Positions 9,401 to 16,073 of a stretch of 64,000 nucleotides of DNA are shown here, piece after piece (position 1 is the first letter of the stretch; the number at the start of each line of letters is the position of its first letter). Made by a program: the position numbers and the translations under genes. The notes beneath the pieces are model-generated. The model searched no databases. It was not told where the DNA came from and worked only from the letters and a program-made list of their open reading frames with translations. Origin of the DNA: an uncultured Bacteroidota bacterium (GTDB lineage: Bacteria > Bacteroidota > Bacteroidia > Bacteroidales > VadinHA17); the NCBI GenBank assembly GCA_903824785.1, contig CAIJYD010000115.1:83156-147155 (forward strand). Reading direction: 5' to 3'.

Positions 9401-10661
9401 TTGCAGCCGTTGCCTGGGCAGTAATCTCATTTCTGATAGTGTCGGCTCCGATGAAATCACCTGTCAGATACCTTCCTGAACCGGTGGTTCCGGCTCCAAC
9501 CACTATGACATCATCTCCAACCTCATCATAGAGCTCAGACATCCCTTTCTGGATGGCTTCCAGAGGCTGTCCGGCAGTTGGGAGATAGCGTCTTGCAACA
9601 ACGCGGTGTTTCTCATCAATCAATACTACATTTGTACTTAGGGAACCGATATCAAGCCCAAGGTAAACAGCTGTTTTCTCTTTCCCGTTTTTTACAAAGC
9701 TAACTTCCTTATTATATTTTGCTTCAGACTCAGTAAGGTGCGGAAGATTAATAAATTCAGAGGAAGCACGGGACAGATAGTTTTCAAGTTTTGAAATTCC
9801 CGGAAGATGGTTCATGCTGAGATTATTTGCGAGGGCATAATAAACAGCACCTATTGCTCCCATAGAGGCATAATGAGGAGATATGATCAGTTCTCCGTTA
9901 TTCAGGTTCAGAATCTCCCGGAATGCTCTTACCATTCCTGTATTTGCTGCCACTCCACCGGAAAAGACAATCGGGGTTTTTATCTCTTTGCTCCTGGCAA
10001 CATTACTGCGGAAGTTTCTTGCAAGGGCAAAACATAATCCGGCAACAATATCATGGAGTGGGGTTGCAATCTGCTGCAGATGGATCATATCGCTTTTAGC
10101 AAAAACGCTGCATCTGCCGGCAATTCTGGGTGGATCAACAGATTTTAACGACATCTCACCGAACTCATCTTCAATAGGAACGCCGATCCTTCTGGCCTGC
10201 TGATCAAGAAAAGATCCTGTGCCGGCTGCGCAGATGCTGTTCATCTCAAAATCGACCAGTCTTGAATGGCCGTTTTCCGGATCTTTCTCAAGAATGATGA
10301 GTTTGGAATCTTCTCCGCCGATCTCAATAACTGTTTTTGCTTCCGGATACAATGTTCCTGTGGAGGTTGCCTGGGCAATAATTTCATTTACAAATACGCC
10401 TCCTATAAGGTCAGTAGCCAGCTTTCCTCCTGAACCTGTGACAGCTATTCCCTTTAGCGATTTATCTGAATATTTCTTTAGAATAGAGGACAATCTGTCC
10501 TTCAGAATATTGAATGGTCTTCCGTGAACATAATCATAAAAATCTTCAACGATGTTGAGGTTATTATCAATTACAGCAGTATTAAGTGAAACGGAGCCAA
10601 TATCAAATCCAAGATAGAAATCCGGACCAGATAATTTAGGGGAAGAAGATTTAGACGCCAT
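6411..10661 (-). CDS. Large 2-hydroxyacyl-CoA dehydratase-type activase (double ASKHA ATPase, DUF2229 and HgdB-like parts)
   Basis: About 1416 residues, far longer than the 260-residue HgdC. It holds two BadF/BadG/BcrA/HgdC ATPase domains in tandem (GFDIGSVSLNTAVID; GLDIGSLSTNVVLID). Each keeps the two Cys that ligate the bridging [4Fe-4S] cluster in HgdC: CAAGTGSF with GRCSVF, and CAAGTGSF with DRCTVF. A Cys-rich stretch follows (CQECTNHCEIRR), then a DUF2229 region and a C-terminal part like dehydratase subunit D. In HgdC the ATPase drives low-potential electron transfer to a dehydratase. This fused form is widespread in anaerobes with unknown substrate. Start taken at the second Met (MASKSS). 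No free-standing dehydratase subunits are nearby; a ferredoxin gene upstream could be an electron donor. Confidence 0.88.
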   Translation of the reverse strand: MASKSSSPKLSGPDFYLGFDIGSVSLNTAVIDNNLNIVEDFYDYVHGRPFNILKDRLSSILKKYSDKSLKGIAVTGSGGKLATDLIGGVFVNEIIAQATSTGTLYPEAKTVIEIGGEDSKLIILEKDPENGHSRLVDFEMNSICAAGTGSFLDQQARRIGVPIEDEFGEMSLKSVDPPRIAGRCSVFAKSDMIHLQQIATPLHDIVAGLCFALARNFRSNVARSKEIKTPIVFSGGVAANTGMVRAFREILNLNNGELIISPHYASMGAIGAVYYALANNLSMNHLPGISKLENYLSRASSEFINLPHLTESEAKYNKEVSFVKNGKEKTAVYLGLDIGSLSTNVVLIDEKHRVVARRYLPTAGQPLEAIQKGMSELYDEVGDDVIVVGAGTTGSGRYLTGDFIGADTIRNEITAQATAAIDFDPTVDTIFEIGGQDSKYISIENGVVVDFEMNKVCAAGTGSFLQEQAEKLNINIVEEFGCMALSSECPVKLGDRCTVFMESDLNSFMQKGARNENLVGGLAYSIVYNYLQKVVGDRRIGSKIFFQGGVTNNKAVVAAFEQVLGKKIIIPPHFDVTGAIGAAILAQKSMVEGQKSRFKGFGVRNATYKVSRFTCQECTNHCEIRRVKITGEKKSLFYGGRCEKYETDDRKKINNNIPNLFKKRTEILMEGFVENKNRNSPSIGIPRALMVFYQQFPFWRTFFEELGFTVVISAESDKSLVTRSIEIITTEACLPVELMHGHVMDLVQKDVDFIFLPFIVNGKAKEGNSTFNCNCPWIQTYPFMVKAALRGKVDETKLLTPTLHFRFFERALIGEMTTYFNEKFGISKVLIKRAIYKSDEIQSSFEKRLIDYGREILTAIPKNCRPVVLLGRPYNSADPHLNLGLIEKLINQNVMPVPIDMLDLSPFNIFSNYRNMYWPNGQKIIAAAQLVAKDKNLHAVYLSNFRCGPDSFIWHYVTEELKGKPFLHLEVDEHSADAGMVTRIEAFLDSLAGAEQNQKKDLTIFRPRPGLSSPQKQRVLYFPYMHDGAYLIAAAARSCGIRSEVLPRQTEEDLAIGRKYTSSKECFPMICTTGSFIKKLQEPGADPSKISFFMPDHNGPCRFGQYNQFHRILFDRLGYKDAELITPSNDTSYEDVAGEHGQKFRINAWKGFIVFDYIRKIYRETRPYEINRGETDNLYNNSILKLENCIENGSKGLHKILSEIALAFMSVKVDKSHRKPVVGVIGEIFMRDNAGCNGNIANRLEDLGVEVVIGPFSEWISYSTHRFTRDSRWKNDNKGIIKSKIQGVGQEVIAASLLRGIKKYTDQNNDVSLNEILDLCNPYVNQFYDGDPPIAMGTAVALAKRGVSGIAAILPFTCMPGTVVASVSDSFRKDHNNIPFINIAYDGQDTVSLDTRLQAFVFQVKEYAMAPEPVFA

Positions 10662-10862
10662 AAAGAGAGGTTTAAAAGAGAACAAAACATTTCTTCAGGT
10701 ACAGAATTAACCACTACCAAATATATAAAATCTTCCTCTGAAAACAACTCAAAAAAAAATCTATTTTATAGGTCAGGTTGTTTTAAGCTGATTGTCTCTT
10801 AATGGGTAAATCCTCTTTAGTATCTCTTTATAACCTTCATTTATCTCATATTCAAATCACTA

Positions 10863-11774
10863 TTAAATCCACTCTTCCTGAATAACCTCTCCGCTAATGC
10901 CGACAATCATCTTCTTTACCGGCACTTTTCTGGTTGCATTTGCCAGAGCTGCTTTTACCATCTGTAACAATCCACCGCAACAGGGAACTTCCATCATCAT
11001 CACAGTTATGGTGTTTACTTTTGAAACATCTATCATGGCTGTCAGCTTCTCAACGTATTTCTCAGTGCCCTGATCAAGTTTAGGACATGCTATTGCAAGC
11101 GACTTCCCCTTCAGGTAACTACTGTGAAAATCTCCCATTGAAAATGCCACACAGTCAGCAGCAATTAAGAGGTCAGATCCAATGAAATAGGAGGCATTCG
11201 GGTTTACAAGATGCATCTGAACCGGCCATTGTCTCAGTTCTGATGGCTGATTTGCAGGAGAAACATTTTCTGAAGAATTTCCCGGCTTTTCAATGACCAT
11301 TGCTCTCGATCCCGGACACCCACCGCCTTCATGTCCATGATGATGTGAGTGCACCTGAACCGGCTGTGGTGTTTTAATAACCAATCCATGATTATGTACT
11401 TCCCTTCTTACTTCATCGAGATTAAAATCGAGCTCTGACCTGTGCTCGTTAAGATATGAAACCCCTTCCTGAAGGAATTCTATTTCACCATGATCTTTAA
11501 GATGTTTCAGATGTGCCAGGATGGTATTTTTTCCCTTATTTTTCATCTGCTCCATAACGCGTGTTTCGTTGTAAGGCTCTGCTTCCCTGGTCTCAATGGT
11601 AATAGCTCCTTCAGGACAATGGCCGATACATGCCCCAAGTCCGTCACACATCAGCTCACTTACCAGCCTTACCTTACCATCGATAACCTGCAGGGCACCT
11701 TCATGGCAATTTGGCACACACTGGCCACATCCGTTACACAGATCCTCATCAATTTTAAGAATATCTCTTTTCAT
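10863..11774 (-). CDS. 2[4Fe-4S] ferredoxin-type protein with His-rich linker
   Basis: 303 residues. The N-terminus has two ferredoxin cluster motifs (CNGCGQCVPNC and CDGLGACIGHC). A His-rich linker (HSHHHGHEGGGC) leads to a C-terminal domain with paired Cys (MMMEVPCCGG). Such proteins are common in anaerobic Bacteroidota and are annotated only as 4Fe-4S binding; electron transfer is inferred from the clusters. I take the ATG at 11774 (MKRDILKIDEDLCNGCG) rather than 11804, because the upstream residues are not ferredoxin-like. The gene is divergent from a Crp/Fnr regulator with a palindromic site between them, so control by that regulator is likely. The activase lies downstream on the same strand, 201 bases away. 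Confidence 0.85.
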   Translation of the reverse strand: MKRDILKIDEDLCNGCGQCVPNCHEGALQVIDGKVRLVSELMCDGLGACIGHCPEGAITIETREAEPYNETRVMEQMKNKGKNTILAHLKHLKDHGEIEFLQEGVSYLNEHRSELDFNLDEVRREVHNHGLVIKTPQPVQVHSHHHGHEGGGCPGSRAMVIEKPGNSSENVSPANQPSELRQWPVQMHLVNPNASYFIGSDLLIAADCVAFSMGDFHSSYLKGKSLAIACPKLDQGTEKYVEKLTAMIDVSKVNTITVMMMEVPCCGGLLQMVKAALANATRKVPVKKMIVGISGEVIQEEWI

Positions 11775-11830
11775 CTCTTTGGTTTTTATATTATTTCGGT
11801 GCAAAAATGCATAAATTCAACACCCTGATT

Positions 11831-11846
11831 TGTAACATATGTTACA
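11831..11846. promoter_or_regulatory. Perfect 16-bp palindrome, probable Crp/Fnr-family operator
   Basis: TGTAACATATGTTACA is its own reverse complement and has the TGTnA...TnACA outline of Crp/Fnr-family sites. It lies 25 bases before the regulator's ATG (11872) and 56 bases before the ferredoxin's ATG (11774), so it could serve both promoters. The in-frame ATG at 11839 falls inside this site, which argues for the later start of the regulator. Confidence 0.65.
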
Positions 11847-11871
11847 TTTTTGTATTTTTAATAAAAAAAAG

Positions 11872-12543
11872 ATGGACTATATTCAGCTTTCAAGGGCACC
11901 TCTGTTCAAAGGGATATCGGCAGAGGAAATTGGAATAATTTTATCGGATGTTCCTTACAGGATCAGAAAATTTATGGCGGGAACTCTGATTTCACAAAGC
12001 GGGGAATCTGTTAATTCATTGATGGTTGTAATTAGCGGAGTTGTGAAGGGAGAGATGGTTGATTATGCCGGGAGGGTAATAAAAATTGAAGATATACCTG
12101 CTCCGGGTGCTCTGGCTTCGGCATTTATGTTTGGCAACAGGAACAGGTTTCCTGTAAATGTAATAGCAGTATCAGAAGGCGAACTGCTGTTAATTGATAA
12201 ACAGGATTTTCTAAGATTGCTGATGAAGAACGGTGTTATCCTTGTAAACTTTCTGGATATGATTTCAAACCGGTCTCAGTTCCTCTCCGAAAAAATTAAA
12301 TTTCTCAATTTTAAAACAATAAAAGGCAAGCTTGCCCAATTCATACTACAGAAAGCAGGAAAAGAGCTGTCTTCAGTTTCCTTTGATATTACACAGAATG
12401 ATCTTGCAGACTTTTTCGGTGTTGCAAGGCCATCAGTTGCAAGAGCTCTTGGTGAGATGGAGCATGAAGGTTATCTTGAGGCTAAAGGTAAAAACATCAG
12501 GATAATTGATAAAGAAGGACTTGCCCGTCTGACCAGGGACTGA
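11872..12543 (+). CDS. Crp/Fnr family transcriptional regulator
   Basis: 223 residues: an N-terminal cyclic-nucleotide-binding-like sensor fold (residues about 10-125), a dimerisation helix, and a C-terminal winged helix (ITQNDLADFFGVARPSVARAL). No Cys occurs in the protein, so it cannot hold an FNR-type iron-sulfur cluster. The typical cAMP phosphate-binding motif is also missing. A haem- or NO-sensing type, as in HcpR/DNR, is possible but is inference. The start at 11872 (MDYIQLSRAPLFKGI) matches the family and leaves the palindrome upstream as non-coding. Its divergent partner encodes a ferredoxin, and it is convergent with the M3 peptidase, two bases apart. Confidence 0.9.
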   Translation: MDYIQLSRAPLFKGISAEEIGIILSDVPYRIRKFMAGTLISQSGESVNSLMVVISGVVKGEMVDYAGRVIKIEDIPAPGALASAFMFGNRNRFPVNVIAVSEGELLLIDKQDFLRLLMKNGVILVNFLDMISNRSQFLSEKIKFLNFKTIKGKLAQFILQKAGKELSSVSFDITQNDLADFFGVARPSVARALGEMEHEGYLEAKGKNIRIIDKEGLARLTRD

Positions 12544-12545
12544 AG

Positions 12546-14651
12546 CTATTTTAACCCTCTGTTTATCAGCAGGGCATCAATCCCAGGCTCTTTACCCCTG
12601 AAGGCTATATACATATCAAGAGGATCTCTGGTTCCTCCTTTAGAGAGGATCTCTTTTTCAAACTTTGCAGCAACCTCTTTATTGAAAATATCACCAGTCT
12701 CCTTGAAAGCCTGAAATGCATCAGCATCAAGTATTTCACACCAGATATAGCTATAATATCCTGATGCATAACCGCTTGTCCAGATGTGGTTGAAATATGT
12801 TGATCTGTAACGAGGTTTTATCTCAGGAATAAGTCCGTATTTGTCCATAGTCTTCTTCTCAAATTCACGGATATTGAGATCAACCGGTTCGGTGAAGGAG
12901 TGGAATTCCATATCAAGAAGAGCAGCGGCAAGATATTCAACCGTAGCAAACCCGGTATTGAATTTACCTGCTTTATCAAGTTTCTCAACAATTTCAGCAG
13001 GGATTATTTCGCCTGTAAGGTAATGTTTGGCATAAACCTTAAGTACTTCAGGTTCAAGTACCCAGTGTTCCATTATCTGTGAAGGTAATTCTACAAAATC
13101 GCGTGCAACTGAGGTTCCAGAGACACTGGGGTATGTTGAATTTGAAAGAAGCTGATGAAGGGCATGGCCGAATTCGTGGAATACGGTTGAAGCCTCATCA
13201 GATGTAAGAAGCGCCGGTTTATCGGCTGTTGGCGGAGTGGAATTTGTAACCATCGTAACAATGGGAGTTATCATTTTCCCGTTGATGTCGCGGTTCTGGC
13301 CTCTGAAAGCGCCACACCATGCGCCTCCACGTTTGGAAGGGCGCGGATAATTATCGATCATAAGAATACCAACATGCTTGTTGTTCCGGGTAACCTCGAA
13401 AGTCTGAACATCTGCCTGGTATTTTGGTATGTCATTCCTTTTTGTAAATTCCAGTCCATATAGCCGGTTGGCAACATAGAACATACCTTCCATTACATTG
13501 TCTATCTTGAAATATGGTCTGGTAATTTCATCGCTAAGGTTGTATTTTTCCTTCTTTATCTTTTCTGTATAATACCACCAGTCCCACGGTTCAAGTTTGA
13601 ATTTACCCCCTTCACGCTTAATCATATCCTGCTGAGCGGCTGCTTCTGCTTTGGCAACAGGAGTAGCTGCAGCCCAGACTTTTCCAAGAAATTCAGTTAC
13701 CTTTTCAGGTGTCTTAGCCATATTCCTTTCAAGCACAAAATCTGCATAACTTTTATAACCAAGCAGATGTGACCGTTCAACTCTTAGTTTGGCTATATTT
13801 GCGATAATAGCCTTGTTATCATGTTCGTTATCATTATCGCCTTTCATGAAATAGCCTGTGAAAAGCTTTTCTCTCAGATCGCGTCTGTCTGAATACTGAA
13901 GGAAAGGTGTCATACTTGGTACCTGGAGGGTGAATACCCATTTCCCATCCATATTAAGATTTTTTGCCATTGTGGCTGCCTGTGCAATTACTCCATCCGG
14001 TAATCCGGAAAGATCCTCAGTTTTATCAATTATAAGTTTATATCCATTGGTTTCTGCAAGAAGGTTTTCGCCAAACTTAACAGATAACATCGACAGCTCT
14101 TCATTGATTTTGCGCAGCTTCTCCTTACCTTCTGGCGAAAGGGCAGCACCGCTTCTTACAAAACCTTTATAAGTGTCATCGAGTACCTTTTTTTCCTCAT
14201 CGGTAAGTGTAAATTTCCCGCGGTTATCAAATACCGACTTTACTCTCTGAAACAAGCTGTCATTGAGGCTTATGTCATCTCTGTGCTTAGATTCCAGAGG
14301 TGAAAGCTCCCTGTTGATTTTCTGCAGGGTATCATTCGTGTTTGCTGAATTAAGGGGACTGAATACGCTGCTTACCTTATCAAGAAGCTGGCCACTGTAT
14401 TCCAGTGCTTTTATTGTGTTTTCGAAAGTCGGCTCCTGCGGATTATTGATGATCGCTTTAATCTCCTCCCTCTGTTCTTCAAACCCTTTCAGGTATGCAG
14501 GAATAATATGAGCAGCTTTAATCAGTTCAAAAGGTGGCACTTCAAAAGGAGTTTCATATTTGTTGAAAAAAGGGTTATCACTCTTTTGTTCCTTTTTGCA
14601 TGCTGTAAATGCGAAAGATGTCATCAGCATAATTAACAGAGTCTTTTTCAT
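12546..14651 (-). CDS. dcp: M3 family peptidyl-dipeptidase (dipeptidyl carboxypeptidase) lipoprotein
   Basis: 701 residues. Zinc metallopeptidase that releases dipeptides from the C-terminus of peptides. The HExxH motif is HEFGH at residues 492-496, and the third-ligand Glu region follows (DFVELPSQ). The length and end (RGKEPGIDALLINRGL) match Dcp. The N-terminus is a lipoprotein signal (LMTSFAFTACKKE), so the enzyme is anchored in the envelope, unlike the cytoplasmic E. coli Dcp. With the S46 peptidase at the window start it gives the cell exported dipeptide-releasing enzymes from both peptide ends. Its promoter must lie in the long region at 14652-15223. Confidence 0.93.
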   Translation of the reverse strand: MKKTLLIMLMTSFAFTACKKEQKSDNPFFNKYETPFEVPPFELIKAAHIIPAYLKGFEEQREEIKAIINNPQEPTFENTIKALEYSGQLLDKVSSVFSPLNSANTNDTLQKINRELSPLESKHRDDISLNDSLFQRVKSVFDNRGKFTLTDEEKKVLDDTYKGFVRSGAALSPEGKEKLRKINEELSMLSVKFGENLLAETNGYKLIIDKTEDLSGLPDGVIAQAATMAKNLNMDGKWVFTLQVPSMTPFLQYSDRRDLREKLFTGYFMKGDNDNEHDNKAIIANIAKLRVERSHLLGYKSYADFVLERNMAKTPEKVTEFLGKVWAAATPVAKAEAAAQQDMIKREGGKFKLEPWDWWYYTEKIKKEKYNLSDEITRPYFKIDNVMEGMFYVANRLYGLEFTKRNDIPKYQADVQTFEVTRNNKHVGILMIDNYPRPSKRGGAWCGAFRGQNRDINGKMITPIVTMVTNSTPPTADKPALLTSDEASTVFHEFGHALHQLLSNSTYPSVSGTSVARDFVELPSQIMEHWVLEPEVLKVYAKHYLTGEIIPAEIVEKLDKAGKFNTGFATVEYLAAALLDMEFHSFTEPVDLNIREFEKKTMDKYGLIPEIKPRYRSTYFNHIWTSGYASGYYSYIWCEILDADAFQAFKETGDIFNKEVAAKFEKEILSKGGTRDPLDMYIAFRGKEPGIDALLINRGLK

Positions 14652-15223
14652 TGTATTATCATTTATTTATTATTGCTTGAATTGGCAAATTTATAAAATA
14701 TATTCAAAATCATTGATGTCCGGTAAATGTTGCATCTTTTATTACAAAAACTTATGATATTAATCTTAAAAGAAAGGAAAGACACCGTGTGATGTCTTTC
14801 CCTGATTAACCTAAAACCTGAACATAGAATCTGCCGAATGGCGATTGAAGAGATATTAAACTATTATTAATTATCCTTTTCTCTATAGACGGGCAGAGCT
14901 TTAAAATGTTGCATGAAGTATGGTTAATGATTTGTTAAAATATTCCGTCTTTTGATCGTTTTTCCGTAGACTTTGCAAAGTTTAAAAGCCTCGGCTTTAT
15001 CTTCTTTTTAAATATTTCCTGAAAATGATAAAATTTATCTAACTTGCAACCATCATTGATTTAGTATGATCGCAAAACTTAAATATCGTTTTATGATGCG
15101 ACGCCTTGGCAGAAGGCTTTACAGCTGTCTGATGTTCTACAGCTTTTAATTCTGCTGTTTTCTGGATCTCCGGACTTTTTCTTCCTTTTAAAACATTTTA
15201 TTTCAATTTCAACCTTATTTTAA
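14652..15223. other. 572-base divergent intergenic region
   Basis: Separates the M3 peptidase (leftward) from hypE (rightward). No conserved ORF, tRNA or known riboswitch was recognised. The right part holds a 27-codon ORF (15066-15149) and short inverted repeats around 15109-15143 (AGCTGT...ACAGCT; GCCTT...AAGGC) that could form an attenuator-like leader of the hyp genes. Promoters for both directions are expected, but I found no convincing -33/-7 pair. Confidence 0.5.
15066..15149 (+). CDS. Possible short basic leader ORF (27 aa) upstream of hypE
   Basis: MIAKLKYRFMMRRLGRRL begins a 27-residue Arg/Lys-rich ORF ending SCLMFYSF, 74 bases before hypE. The last third of the ORF overlaps the inverted repeat AGCTGT/ACAGCT. 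No clear ribosome-binding site is seen and I know no family for it. It could be a leader peptide or chance. Confidence 0.2.
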   Translation: MIAKLKYRFMMRRLGRRLYSCLMFYSF

Positions 15224-16024
15224 ATGAAAGGCCTCATTTTCAGCGTTAAACGATATTCGATCCACGATGGTCCTGGGATAAGAGTCACATTCTTCATGAA
15301 AGGGTGTCCTCTGAACTGTATCTGGTGCCATAATCCGGAGGGAATATCTCCATTGGCCGAGACTGTGAGCAGGATTAATAAAGTGGGGGAGAAGGAATTC
15401 AGTACTCCTGAGGTGGTGGGGAAATTATATTCAGCAGAAGATATCCTTGCAATTCTTGAAAAGGAAATAGTTTTTATCAATCAGTCAAAAGGAGGAGTTA
15501 CCTTCTCTGGCGGGGAACCGATGCTTCAGCATGAATTTCTTCTCGAAGCATTAAAAGGATGCAAGGAAAATGGTTATCATACTGCAGTCGATACTTCAGG
15601 TTATTCATCGACTGACAGTTTTAAATCGATAATTCCTTTTACAGATCTTTTCCTTTTCGATATAAAACACCTTGATAACGCCCGGCATATTGAACTAACC
15701 GGGGTCTCAAATGTCGGAATTCTTGATAATTACAGGCTTCTTCTCGGAAGCGGAAAAGATTTGATGATAAGAATACCGGTTATTCCCGGTTATAATGATG
15801 ATGCAGATAATATGTCAGGAGTGAGGCAGCTTCTTTTAACTTCAGAAACAGGTTCTCTGAAAAAGTTAAACCTGATTCCATTTCATAAAACTGGTTCTGC
15901 AAAATATAAAAAGTTTAATATTCCCTGCAGAAGCGGGGATATTCAGCCTCCATCAGAACAAAAAATGGTAGAGCTGAAGAAATTTTTTCAGGATGCAGGC
16001 CTTAAGGTTAAGGTTGGCGGATAA
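15224..16024 (+). CDS. hypE: Glycyl radical enzyme activase (radical SAM), probable HypD activase
   Basis: 266 residues. It uses SAM and a [4Fe-4S] cluster to place the glycyl radical on its partner enzyme. The radical SAM motif CxxxCxxC is at CPLNCIWC after the family start SVKRYSIHDGPGIRVTFFMKGC. Glycine-rich SAM-binding parts follow (GGVTFSGGEP; DTSGYSS), with FDIKHLD. Between the first motif and SGGEP I see no further Cys set, so the auxiliary ferredoxin-like insert of many non-PFL activases is missing and the protein is short, like PflA. It lies 49 bases before hypD and surely acts on it. The symbol follows the partner's identification. Confidence 0.85.
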   Translation: MKGLIFSVKRYSIHDGPGIRVTFFMKGCPLNCIWCHNPEGISPLAETVSRINKVGEKEFSTPEVVGKLYSAEDILAILEKEIVFINQSKGGVTFSGGEPMLQHEFLLEALKGCKENGYHTAVDTSGYSSTDSFKSIIPFTDLFLFDIKHLDNARHIELTGVSNVGILDNYRLLLGSGKDLMIRIPVIPGYNDDADNMSGVRQLLLTSETGSLKKLNLIPFHKTGSAKYKKFNIPCRSGDIQPPSEQKMVELKKFFQDAGLKVKVGG

Positions 16025-16073
16025 GTTGTTTAACAGATCGTAATGCTTTGAAATATAAATCAATACTGCAGTT

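Noticed and set aside
14951..14975. TTTG ... TAGACTTTG as a Bacteroidota promoter
   Set aside because: The spacing of 12 bases and the extra base in the -7 box do not fit the usual TTTG-(19-21)-TAnnTTTG pattern.
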